Part shown: one piece after another, positions 46,404-57,784 of the stretch | Layout of the letters: every line of letters starts with the position of its first letter | Position numbering within the stretch: position 1 is the stretch's first letter | NCBI GenBank assembly: GCA_003290165.1 | Contig: QNQO01000202.1 | Location: 1,054,001-1,118,000, forward strand | From: Berberis thunbergii | Taxonomy: Eukaryota; Streptophyta; Magnoliopsida; Ranunculales; Berberidaceae | Direction: 5' to 3' | DNA length: 64,000 nucleotides | Position numbers and translations under genes: made by a program | The notes under the pieces: generated by a model | Databases searched by the model: none | What the model saw: the letters and a program-made list of their open reading frames with translations, nothing else | Told to the model about the DNA's origin: nothing

Positions 46404-48212
46404 TTAACAATACAATTCTGAGTTACATAATCTTGGTGTAGGGATAGCATACAGGGGCGTTTTCTTGTTAAGAACAATCCCAAACCTCTCTATTAAATCA
46501 AGATCGGTACCTTGTGGCACTTCCCATTTGAACGAGTGTAAAAGGGAAGCCAACACATGAGGCATCATTCTCTCTGCTAGAGATATTCCTACACATACCC
46601 TCCTTCCTGAACCAAATGGGATATAGCTAAAATCATTACCATGAAAATCAATTTTACTATCCTCCTTCAGAAACCTTTCTGGTTGAAAATCTAAAGGATT
46701 TTCCCACAATGTAGGGTCCCTTTGTATTCCCCAAGCATTTACTAACACCTGAGTCCTTGCTGGAATTGTGTATCCACCAACTGTGCAAGTTTCTCTCGAA
46801 CGTCGAGGGACTAGGAGTGGTCCTGCAGGGTGCAACCGCATTGTTTCTCTCAACACTGCATCCAAATACCGCAATTTGGGGAGATGAGATTCTTGCACTA
46901 TATTTTTTCTGCCCACCACATTGTCCAGTTCATTCTGAGCTTTGGTCATGATATCAGGATGTTTCATAGTCTCGGCCATTGCCCACTCAATGGTTGATGA
47001 TGTTGTGTCCGTTGCTGCGACCACCACGTCCTGGTATAGACTTTTTGTCAGTGATGAACATTATTAATTCAAAAAACAAAGATGTAAACTAAAATTTCCC
47101 AATGGATTAAGGCATATACTAGTTGTAGCTAATAAAATCATTTCTCGTTAAATGATCACAAAAGACTCGCAGCAGCTTGGAAATAGATAAACAGCAAAAA
47201 CAGAATTGAAAATAAATACCATAAGCAAGGCCTTGAGGTGAAGCATCGTGAAGGGCATCTTCAGATCTGATCGGTCTTTATGACGAAGTAGAACCTCGAG
47301 AAAATCTTTGTTTTCCTTGCAATTGCTTTTCCCATGTTCCTCCTGTGCTTGATCTAACTTCATTCTTTGGTCTATGATAGAATCAAAAATGCGGTCAAAC
47401 CACACTAATAGCTGCTTCTGCTTTCGTTCTATACCTTGCAAATCAAATCTAGCTAGAACAGGAAAAAAATCAGACACGTTAGCCTTCCCTATTAGTAGCA
47501 CAGTTTCTTCAACAATTTCTCGAAACTTGGCACCAATACTAGTTCTTTCTTCACTCTCTAGTGTACCACCCCATAACATGCTTGTTACTACATTAAGCAT
47601 GGTTAGGAACATCTGTTCTCTAACATTTATTTGGGTGCCAATCTTGGAGTATACATCAGTAACTGTATGGCGAACTTCATGTTGACGGAGTGCACAAAGC
47701 CTGTCAAGGCTGGTTTTACTTAGAATCTCTTGAATGCAAACCATACGGAGCATGCGCAATTGTGGACCATATGGTGCCCATATCATGTCGTACCCACCAT
47801 AAGTGATCGCTATCGCTGAGATTGGAGGGTCACGGTCTGCAAAAATGGTGCCTTTATCCTTGAGTGCCTCCTTCACCATGGCTGGCGAACTCAATACAAC
47901 ACAAAGCTTGCTACCCAATTTGACTTTAAAGACTGGGCCATATAGTTTTGCTAATTTGTCATAGTAGACATGGAGCTCAGGGTCGAGAAAGGGAAGGTTT
48001 CCAACCAGTGGTAATCCCCATGGACCTGGTGGCAATTGAATCTTCCCCTTCATGGATCTCTTTAACATCGATGATATGAGCCATAAAATTGTTATGCAAA
48101 CAATTGCAAAACTGATTAGAGCTTTGGCACCTACATCATTCTGGTTTGTCCTTAATTCTGACCATGATTTCTGTATAGCATCTTTTATGGTTGTTGCTTC
48201 ATCTGGTTCCAT
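46404..48212 (-). CDS. Cytochrome P450, CYP706-like, two exons, 539 residues
   Basis: Heme monooxygenase anchored in the ER membrane; substrate unknown. Exon 1 48212-47220 (331 codons), intron 47219-47031 (GT...CAG), exon 2 47030-46404. The intron position (ALLM/DVVVAATDTT) fits the CYP706/CYP71-clan one-intron structure. Anchor helix about residues 30-50, hinge PPGP at 61-64, I-helix A336-A337-T338-D339-T340-T341, ExxR at 393-396, PERF at 448-451, heme loop FGSGRRVCVG with Cys477. Family length is normal. Oddity: the C-helix WxxxR is LRMLR (Leu152, Arg156); the pseudogene at 33399 has Trp there. The alanine before TDTT in place of Gly is tolerated. Two truncated copies lie to the left. CYP706 assignment is from motif style (LPLVGNLPFLDPELH, ATYGG-like ITYGG), not from alignment. 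Confidence 0.9.
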
Positions 48213-48247
48213 GTTTGCTTTGTTTTGGAATCCAGAATAAGGAAATA

Positions 48248-48256
48248 TTATATATA
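48248..48256 (-). promoter_or_regulatory. TATA box of the P450 gene
   Basis: TATATATAA on the minus strand 36-44 bp before the start codon, implying a very short leader. The same box occurs before both P450 pseudogenes. Confidence 0.6.
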
Positions 48257-49469
48257 GGAGGTTCTTTGATAATTCAAATAAAAGTCATAAAAAACATATA
48301 TCACATAAAACTGAAGGTTAAATTGATTTTGGATAACTGGACAAAATTTTGTGATATAGAAGACAAACCACACAATCTCTTGAGAGTATACAGGCCATGT
48401 GTTTCTAAATAATATCTTGGTTGGCTCAAGAGTAACTTTCATCTCTACAGTCATAAATGCCAAAGACAGTTTTAACCGTGAAATTGGTTTTTCATCAACA
48501 CCGTTTCTCAAGTTTCACAACTGCCTTCCTGTATTAATGAAAATATGATATTGAGCTTTATGTAAAATCTTTGGGTCCTGAAGAATTTCATTTCTGAACC
48601 CAAAAGATGAAAATATGATATTAAGCTGGCGAGGAAACCAGCGAGGAAAACAGTGAGGGAGGGGGATGTGATCGCTCATCCCCTCAAGATGCGCGCCTGC
48701 ATCCTCAAGATGCGCAAAAGCGTGAATCTCAATGGGGATGAGTGGTCACCCCCCCTCCCTCACTATTTTCCTTGCTGGTTTCCTCGACAGTTAGACAAAC
48801 TCGAACCCAAAACACTATATGTGTAAATTTGTTTATTTTTATTTAAAAAAATTGGGTCATTGACCCTTTTTACCATATAGGGTAACTAAACCAGGCCCCA
48901 AGGCTACAATATTGTTGTCGTTTAATATCCTCGTTGCCTCCATTGCTTTCGCTTCCGTCCATAGTTGCCACCACGCATGAAGATTTGCTCTTGCTTAGCT
49001 CCGATCTAGTCCATCTAACCAGCTACATCCAATATCTAAATAACAATAGGTATTTAGTTAATATTTTTGAATTTTTTACTAAATTAAATAAATTATGAAA
49101 TTTTTTATCTTAAGGAGGGTTCATGGAATGAAACAAATCACATTTTAAAATTTTGATTAAAACTCTTGCTTGATTTTTTTTGTCACACTTATACCCTTAT
49201 GTTTTGTAGAAGCGGGAAAAAATGTAATTAAATAAAGTGAAATTATTTTAACAAAATGTATTATTAACGAAAGCTAAAGATGTGCGTGCACACAGGTGCT
49301 AGTATAGACAAATTCAGAGGATTATCCAAACGAAAAAGAACAGGTGCTAGCTAGTTAAATAAGCCAAGAAGACTGGTTGTTTTACATGTAACATTTCCCA
49401 GTTTCTACTGGGCTTACCCCATAAGCATGTTTGGACTACATGTCCCAGCCTCTCGCTATGCTAATTTAG

Positions 49470-50165
49470 ACCACATGAATATGATTACACCAAGAAGGAA
49501 TGAATCTTACAACTGATGCAATCATTTTCTGCTCCATGCTTTGACCTGGACCTGCAAACCTGCTGACTTGCAAAAGGAACGCATGTGAGCCACAGACAAC
49601 CGTTGTGATGGCCAATGGTACTCTGATGCTAAAGTCCGACATCTGAGAAAGGTGTAACAATGTAAACAGGGAATTTATAGCATACCTTAACTTACAAACC
49701 TCATGTCTTATTTATAGTGTAGGAGTCTTGGTTCAAACAGGCCATCGATGGCGTAGTTTAGGAAAGAAGATCTCCGTAGAGATCATTCTCTAATTAGGAG
49801 TCGTGCTTTAGAGGGAGGTTTCCCTGTTAGCCTATGCTCCTAGATACACGGGAGATAGCTCCCGTTCCGAGAGTAGTCTATAGGTAGAAGTCTCCATATG
49901 TGATACATACTCTGGAATTTACTTCCTAGTTGGAAGCAATGAGTCAGTGTACTTGCCCATCTGAAGCTGATCATCGAGATACTTGCCTTAGCAGGCTGTA
50001 AGAATTTGGGTCTACTTGGCGGACTGCGTTGGGCGGGATTAGAATCGCATGGGCCGGATCAGTGTTGAGCTAGCACTAAGGCCTATCTTTCCTCGAGATC
50101 ATCATGACATGTGTACGGCGCAGAGTTGGGACCGTTTTTGTGTATCATCAGCTACTCCTTCGAGT
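49470..50165. mobile_element. LTR-like fragment, copy 3
   Basis: As described for 28940-29680; ends GGACCGTTTTTGTGTATCAT. A short deletion near 49995 removes the GCTTACTAGTATTGGGG stretch seen in copy 1. Confidence 0.5.
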
Positions 50166-50189
50166 TAGTGGGCCATCACATCGGTTCAC

Positions 50190-52030
50190 TAAATCATTTC
50201 TCGAAAAGATACGCCGCTCATAATGATTGAGTCTAAATCGTTGCTTGAGCCGCGCGCTTCATTAATTGAATGTGCGTCAATTCAGTGGAAAATAGGCAGG
50301 AATCCCGTCTCTATTTTGGACATCCTTTGTGTGAAGACTAACTCTTCTATTTTCTTGCTTTTAGAGATCTTGCTCTGTTCTTCTTCTGATTGAAAACATT
50401 GTTCATCTTCTTTATGGCTCAACAAAACCATCTTGATGATGCAACTTTGGCCAAGGGGTTTGAGTTTTTTGAAGATAGGTTGTTTTCTTAATCGGGCCTT
50501 GTTGAAATTTGTACGAAGTTCAGGGTCCCTGAGGACCTACCATTATATGCTCTAAAGGATGATTAGACACCAATGTTGTCGCCGGTGGGGTTCATCTGCT
50601 TGCACCACGGGATGTTCCAAACTGGAGTCCGTTTTCCTGTTCTGGATGTGATTTGGGACTTCTTGGAATTCCTTCGGCCCAGATGGGGCCTAATGGGTAC
50701 ATGATCGTTTTTCTCATTTTGATTAGGGTGAAGGAAGCTGGCGTCCGCATGACTCTGCGGGTGATCCAGTTGCTAACTTCTCCTCGGTTGAACAATTACA
50801 ATGTCTGTAAAATAATGTCATCGACTTTCTTTGAGAAATTTCTTGATGACTTCAATTCCTAGCAGAAGTATTGCTTCTTGGCTCCTGCGGATTCAAAGTA
50901 CTTCCAGTTCAAGGGTCGTCGCCATTTCATAAGTATAGTTTTTTCTTCTGATTCTTTTGCGCTTGGTTGTATGCTAATCGTTGCTCGTGTTTCTTCATAG
51001 GAGGGTTTCTCACTACTCTTACCCTAGAGAAACGAAACACTATGGAGACATTATGTGACTTACCAACATAGAATGTGGTGGAGGTCATATGTGTTCCCAA
51101 CTTTATTCGCAGTGGGTTGTGGAACAACTGGCATGAGGCCCCCACTCTTTACCGATCGTTGTGAGTTAAGTCTGAAGGTGGAACCCCTTTTCAGAAAAGG
51201 AAAGCCACCGGAGTCAAGGTTCCTGATTCGTTTGATGCGAAGAATTTGTATGAGACGCTTGCCTCCTTTGAGAGTTCGAAGAAGTCACGTGTTAGAACTG
51301 GGTCATCTTCAAAACGATCCTCTCCAGTAAGAAAAGAGTGTGAGCCTGATCGACTCGTCAGAGCGGAGGCTGATGTATCTAGCTGGGAGAGGGACCATCC
51401 GTGATTATAAGGGATTGAAGATGTATTGCATCTTAGTGTCGCGCAGGAAGCTCTGAGCGAGCAGTTGATGCTTGCTGCAATGGGGATTCTACTAGTGCCA
51501 ATCCGCCCGGGATTGTTCCGATAAAAAGGTTCATGTGAGGATTCGCCTGAGGTTCTGGAACCCGATCGTCCCACTGATAGGCTATCCGATAGTGGCCGTG
51601 GTGAAACAAGCCAAGTTTCTCATAGTCCTCATTTTTCCCTGTCTCACTCTAGGCTATATCACAAGGTCTTGGAAGATCCTTTGGACAACTTATTTCCATC
51701 TCTTCCTCTGTATCCTGCTAAGTCATCTCGTACTAAGGGGTCGGTTACTAGCGACAAAGGAAATGTTGCAGAGGAGGGCCTGGGAACAATGGTGACTACA
51801 AAGGGTGGTGTTGGCGTAATTCCCAATCTGTGAGAGCTTCATCCGGATGCGTGGATAAGTATGTTTGCCCTGGACTTAGTAAATATGAGTACTCAGGTCT
51901 GGCACCATGAGGATGATGTGGACTATGCTTCAAAGATGCATATAAGCAGGCGTCATAAATGGCTGATGGATCATGCTCCAAAACCCAAAAAGGATACGCT
52001 AGAGAAGGGTGTGGATAAGGGTTTCTAAGA
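50190..52030 (+). pseudogene. Gag-like/transposase_28-type frames, copy 3
   Basis: Same frames as 29715-31310 plus 89 further codons at 51223-51489 (PDSFDAKNLYETLASFESSK, a basic Ser-rich stretch, then a stop after SSWERDHP near 51404). Several stops; no enzymatic domain. Confidence 0.5.
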
Positions 52031-52126
52031 TATATAAATATTTTTCAAGTAATCCTTGTTTACATTGAGAATTCTTGATGTGTAATTTCTTGATTTTTTC
52101 TTCATATCTTCAGCAATTAGGCAAAC

Positions 52127-52240
52127 ATGGAAAATCAAGTTGATTGTACCGTGAGACTAGGTTTACCCGGTTATAACGGTGACCATGGTGACAATCCTAA
52201 AGACAATAATGCCAAAAATGTATTTTTATTAAAATTTTGA
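52127..52240 (+). pseudogene. GATA-like copy 5, first exon
   Basis: MENQVDCTVRLGLPGYNGDH..., as copy 4. Followed by VEDDSFWQIFS and a stop (52382). (GT)n at 52565-52582. No zinc-finger exons. Confidence 0.6.
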
Positions 52241-52599
52241 ACTTGATCTTAAGGTGTGTATGGTTTTAAGGGAGAATTATCATTGAAAAACTACGAAATG
52301 AGAAGAGATGGGGGAGAAGGTGGAAAAAAAAAGTTCTCCAACTTGAGGTTGAGGATGATTCATTTTGGCAAATATTCTCTTAAGAAATGAGCTTCGAAAA
52401 CATTACCAACAATTTTGTATCAAAACAAGAAGATAGAAATCATCATAAGGATCATTCTCCTTATTATCTCTTCTTCTCCCCCGTCAATCCCTTCTCAATT
52501 CTGACAAATTTCTGGAAACATTTTACCCTTGAACCAAGCACATCCTTAAATTTTAAGGGGTTTTTGTGTGTGTGTGTGTGTGAGCACATATAACTATAG

Positions 52600-54215
52600 A
52601 TATTGTCAAGGTGTATACATTCTTATCCACAATTTTAGTTTTGATACGATGGTTAATTATCATGAATGCTAAGAATGACATGGAATGAATTGGAAAAATC
52701 ATGTTCAAACAAAATAAGGCATGTTGTTTGTATTAGCGGAGGAAATGGAAGTAATTGATGAAATATGGATGCCGGTAAATTGATTCAACATATTGAATTA
52801 AGAACTTGTCGCTACTGGATCCATCACACTTATAATAATATTTTCATAAATATTTCCTTAGTAGCAAAGGGACAAAAGTTCGCTCAATGTTCGCAATTGA
52901 TCAATTAAGAAAGGGGCATTGAAATACATTTCGCTTTGAAGACATAGCAATGAGAGGATTGGGATTCTCTCTTTTCTTAGTCTATTATGATCTATTTGTA
53001 CACAAGATTTTAAGTATATCGTGGAAGGGTAAATGATAAACAATTTAGGTCTTTAGTTCTCAATAAGTAGGAAAGCCTTCTTGGCTATTTTTTAAAGTCC
53101 AAACCTACCAAGAGATCCTAATGTCATTTTTTTCTAAGAAAATCTAGATAATGTATCCAACGTATCAAAGCCTAAGTGTTAATGTCATGTTTTTCACTTT
53201 TTAACCATCGAAACTATTTATTCTTCTTAATCACAAACAAGGTCTATTTTCATTTTGTTTCGCAATTCTTTAATTACCAATTTTAACCATTGGTTTCATG
53301 CCGTGTACTCATTTGTTTTTGCTTGAAATCTTGCTTGAAATCACCTTTCATTTGTTTTTGCTATTCTTTACTTATCACCATTTTGTCTCTCTATCTCTTT
53401 GTCACTAGAATTTAATAGGAGTTTCATGCGATGTGAAGAATGCTAAGTACTCGTAACAACTTTTTATTGGCCTTCAGTCGTTATTTCCGTATCCATTCAA
53501 GGGACTACAATGTAGCCATTGGGAATATACTATTTCTTAGATGTACAACTCTCACTACCATAATTAAGTTACCCTATTTAATTTTTTGTAGTTTTACTTG
53601 ATGTTTTCTCCTTAAACTTATTATTTTCTTAGTTCTGAAAACTTGAATGAATTACTAAAATCATGGCTTAAAAAATGTTTATTGTACCCTACCTAGAAAT
53701 TTGTTTTGACTCTGCCCCTGCACATATATATATCTTATATTGATGCCCACAACCCCAACCTCGATTTAGTTCTCTTCTTTCAAAATCAGACCATCCTTCA
53801 ACCACAGGTGTCCACTATGGGATGAGTGAAAGTTGAATTTTCAAGGTTCAAAAACCAAATAAGACATTAGTCATTGGTTAAAATGAGAATGATATTGGGA
53901 TCCTCGCAAAGAAAGCCTACTTACCAACAGCTCGTGCGCTCAGCAAACCAGTATATACCCATTTGGATTGCCATTGACACATCTCGCCATCAATGGGACT
54001 CAATATAGGTTGTCATTTTGTAATTGCAGGCTTGCTTTTAAAGAAAGCATAGAATGGAAAACTCTTCGATAATTTTCTCAATATGGAGTACATGCTTAAA
54101 TAAGACTTTGTACAAGAGAAATATCTACAAAAACTTATGATGTTGTTACAAGCGAATACGATCAATTTCCAGCCAAGTTAACATAGTTGACACATGATAC
54201 ATGTGAGGTTGTAGC
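52600..54215. other. 3' part of duplication copy 3, no gene
   Basis: GATA-flank sequence and AT-rich spacer. A 14-bp direct duplication (TTGCTTGAAATCTTGCTTGAAATC, 53318-53341, not in copy 1). No coding recognised. Confidence 0.5.
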
Positions 54216-54222
54216 AAGGGAT

Positions 54223-54261
<39 letters not shown>

Positions 54262-54651
54262 GGGTCGTTGACCCTTTTTATTTATTTATTAATCCATGCC
54301 CGAAGGCTACATGACTGGCCCAATAGGGTTAACCAAACCAGACCCGAAGGCTACAATATTATTGCTACTTAATGTCCTCGTCGCCTCCATCTCGCATAGA
54401 GACATGCTTTCGCTCCGGTCCATTGCCTCCACCTTGCATGAAGACTCGCTTTCGCTTCTCTCCGATCTAGTCCATCTAAGCAGCTGCAATCAATACCCGA
54501 AGGCTTATCAACGGCGGAGCAAATGTGCTCCTAATAATCGGGCGAAAACTCACAAAATCCTAACTGGTGAGTCTCGAACCCGCGACCTCTCACAAGGAGA
54601 GTGGATGTCCAACCAACTGAGCTACAATTGGTGGACTAAGGGATGAGAGTT
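54216..54651 (-). mobile_element. Full-length tRNA-derived SINE with 14-bp target duplication
   Basis: Element 54230-54637 on the minus strand between AAGGGATGAGAGTT (54216-54229 and 54638-54651). Head: TAGCTCAGTTGG (54624-54613, A box) and GGTTCGAGACTC (54580-54569, B box), an RNA polymerase III promoter. Body CATCTAAGCAGCT region; tail TGTAGCCTTCGGGCATGGAT, GGGTCAACGACCCAATTT plus about 28 A. The perfect duplication and long A-run indicate a young insertion. The spacer copy in segmental unit 1 lacks it. Confidence 0.95.
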
Positions 54652-54849
54652 ACAACTTCTCATGTGAGCATGTGCTAAGAGTCACAAGTCCTTAGAACTC
54701 TTATCTACATGTTTTCTAGTAGCTTTAATTAAGTTTTCAACTCTTGTTTTTTCCAAGCAATGCATTGTATGAAGTGGGTAATTGTTCATTTTAGCTTGCA
54801 TATGAATTAGCCATGCTATCTTTTTAATTTTTAACCCCCACCCAAAAAA

Positions 54850-55343
54850 AAAAATTTAACTAAATAAATAAGAACAAATAAATTACAAGGCTTTTTATAG
54901 TAAACTGTAAGTTATAATTAGAAAGGGCATATTGGAGTATTATTAATATATGTCAGTTAAGATAGATGTTTAAGCTTGCAGAACGTAAATAATTAGTGTA
55001 ATACTGCAAGACAATGAGTGTTGTTTCTAGTTTGTTTAGATCATGATTGTAAACTTACACTTTTAATTTGACTTTCAGTACTAGTTAGTTTCAACACCTC
55101 GCTAATAATTATGTTTCGAACACAAAGTTTGATCTAGTTTAGGTTTTACTTTTTTCTCATATATTGAAAGCTATCTTTCCTCCTGTTATGTTTCAAAATA
55201 CTCTAAACACATTTGTAAGTTCAAAATTGATGCATATAGTTTCAAAGATATACATATATTTTTCAAGTAATCTCTGTTTATGTTGTGAATTCTTGATGTG
55301 TAATTTCTTGATAGTTTTTCATGTCTTTAAGAATTCGGCAAAC
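54850..55343 (+). promoter_or_regulatory. Shared upstream region of the GATA-like copies
   Basis: Also at 16340-16741, 20340-20737 and 21255-21661 (+26269-26357). Conserved blocks: ACTAGTTAGTTTCAACACCT, TTGAAAGCTATC...CCTCC, TGTGAATTCTTGATGTGTAA. Probable promoter and leader; there is no clear TATA box. Confidence 0.45.
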
Positions 55344-57244
55344 ATGGAGAATCAAATTGATTGTTTCTTGAATTTTATCTTAAGGTGTGTATGGTTTTAA
55401 GGGAAAATTATCATGGAAAAACTACGAAATGAGAAGAGATGGTGGAAAAAAAGTATTCCAATTTGAGGTTGAGGATGATTCATTTTGGCAAATATTCTCT
55501 TAAGAAATGAGCTTCGAAAACATTAGCAACAATTTTGTATCAAAACAAGAAGATAGATGTCATTATAAGGATCATTTTCCTTATTATCTCTTATTCTCCG
55601 TCAATCCCTTCTCAATTCTGACAAATTTCTGAAAACATTTTACCCTTGAACCAAGCACATCCTTAAATTTTAAGGGTTTGTGTGGGTGTGTGTGTGTGTG
55701 TGTGAGCACATATAACTATAGATATTGTCAAGGTGTGTACATTCTTATACACAATTTTAGTTTTGATACGATGGTTAATTATCATGAATGCTAAGAATGA
55801 CATGGAATGAATTGGAAAAATCATGTTCAAACAATATAAGGCATGTTGTTTGCATTAGCGGAGGAAGTGGAAGTACATGATGAAATATGGATGTCATTAA
55901 ATTGATTCAACATGCTGAATTAAGAACTTGTCGCTACTAGATCCATCACACTTCTACTAATATTAACATAAAAAATTCCTTAGTAGCGAAGGGTCAGAAG
56001 TTCGCTCAATATTCTCAATTGATCAATCAAGAAAGGGGCATTGAAATACATTTCCCTTTAAAGACATAGCCATGAGGGGACTGGGATTCTCTCTTTGCTT
56101 TGTCTACTATGATTAATTTGTACATAAGAGATTTTAAGTATATATATCGTGGAAGGGTAAATGATAAACAATTCAGGTCTTTAGTTCTCAATATGTAGGA
56201 AAGCCTTTTTAGCTTAAAATCCAAACATACCATGGTGACGGACTACTATTCCGCGTCCTATCAAATTTTATAATTAATCAAGATGTCTAATGACATCTTT
56301 TTCTAAGAAAATCAAGATAACGCATCCAACATATCAGATCCTAACTGTTAATGTCATGTTTGTCATTTTTTAACCATTGAAACCTTTTATTTTTCTTAAT
56401 CATGAACAAGATCTATTTTCATTTTGTTTGGCGATTTTAATTATCATTTTTAACCATTGGTTTCATGTCGTGTACTCAGGTTGGCCCAGCTTTACTTCTT
56501 GATACTTTTTTCTTTTACTTCAGTGTATTTATTAACTAAACTAAATTTAGGAATAAAAAATTCAACTCAATAGATCCTAACTTCCTCGATATGCATTCGT
56601 GATAATTTTCCTTGATTTGGAAAGGGCGCCAAAACCAATTCAAATACAAAATGCATGTTATGCGGTGCAGCAGAAAGTCCATGTTGGAGGACCGACCCAA
56701 AAGGAAAAGAGGTAATTCTCATATGTTATGTAACTAGAAGACATTATCATATTACTTTCTTCAAAAATGCTAGGAAATCAGGTTTTTACAACCAGGATGA
56801 TGTGTCATGATCTGGAAATAATGATGAAATCCCCAAAGTTGTAAAAAGCTCCTCAAACGATGCCACATCACCCTACTGCTTTATCCTTTCCTTCGATCCT
56901 TTTTTTCTTGTCATCATTTCAATATATTTCAATATTCTTTATGGGATTTACTATCTGACAACATTATAAATGCGGTCAATACAACTTACCAATCCAAACT
57001 TTCTTATTATGAGTACAGTTGATTCGGTATATGAATAACTATTTTCCAATTTCTATTTTTTTAATTTTAGATTTTATGTAATGGTTGCGGGCTTAAGGAT
57101 AGAAGACAAATGGACAAGTGGTGGAGCAACGAGAAGCCCAGGTTGCCAACTTGCCTGGTAGGATCTATTAGTTGTTCAAAAGATTGGAATTTCGCATTGG
57201 CCTTTGTACATGTAGTTATATTGGGGTGTAGGTTTGAAAGCTGA
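55344..57244 (+). pseudogene. Divergent GATA zinc-finger gene, copy 6, zinc-finger exons open
   Basis: Exon 1 starts at 55344 (MENQIDCF) but breaks after FLNF by an internal deletion. Exon 2 56625-56711 (87 nt, phase 0) has CMLCGAAESPCWRTDPKG; exon 3 57071-57244 has ILCNGCGLKDRRQMDKWWS and a 57-codon open end to TGA 57242-57244. Finger spacing C-x2-C-x18-C-x2-C. Splice sites are intact (AAAG/GGC, GAG/GTAATT, TTTTAG/ATT). The DNA-binding part is open and better kept than in copy 1, but the start is lost. An unseen alternative first exon cannot be excluded. (GT)n at 55680-55704. Confidence 0.65.
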
Positions 57245-57784
57245 ACTCTAGGATGATAAATTAAGGACTTATAAAGCCTTATCTATGATAAAAATCTTTA
57301 GGGTAGTCTTTTATTATTTGATGCTTAAGTTCCTACTTCGAGTTTTAAATTATGATGGCATTGAAGTTGTGTTTAAATTCCCAAGAATCTTGTAGAATCT
57401 CTGATAATGTGCCAAGGAAAACATGTCTCCCTCTCTACCTATATATGGAAAACCATGTGATTTTTCTCTAGCATAGACTACCCTTGGTACTAAATAACAT
57501 AAATGTGATAGTCCAACCCATTTAAGTAATCAACGTCAAGATGAATTTATGTTGTTGTTGTTGTTCATAAAATATAAAAATCAATTTCTAGATTTAACAT
57601 GGAAAACAAAAAATAAAAAAATAAATCATCTCTTCTCCTCTTCATAATTTCCTTGCTCATATTTTTCTCCGCTCTCTCATTTCTTTCACTTTGTGAAACA
57701 ATATGTACCACAAATATCCAGGGGAAGGGCATCATTTTCAAACACTTGTAAGAATTTGCAAACCTGTATTTACAAAAGGAAAAC
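57245..57784. other. Spacer between GATA copy 6 and satellite
   Basis: 3' flank shared with 17560-17900, then AT-rich text with (TTG)n at 57551-57565. No gene seen. Confidence 0.5.

Larger units (their letters stand above)
48240..54145. repeat. Segmental duplication, copy 3 (most complete)
   Basis: Counterpart of 27690-33400, with the complete P450 at its left. It keeps the 267-bp segment at 51223-51489 that copy 1 lost. Its foldback element (48628-48800) has an altered left end (GATGAAAATATGATATTAAG replaces the usual start). Confidence 0.85.

Noticed and set aside
54569..54624. tRNA gene on the minus strand (TAGCTCAGTTGG and GGTTCGAGACTC)
   Set aside because: The boxes are those of a SINE head: body, shared LINE tail, A-run and a 14-bp target duplication surround them, and no cloverleaf acceptor stem is visible.
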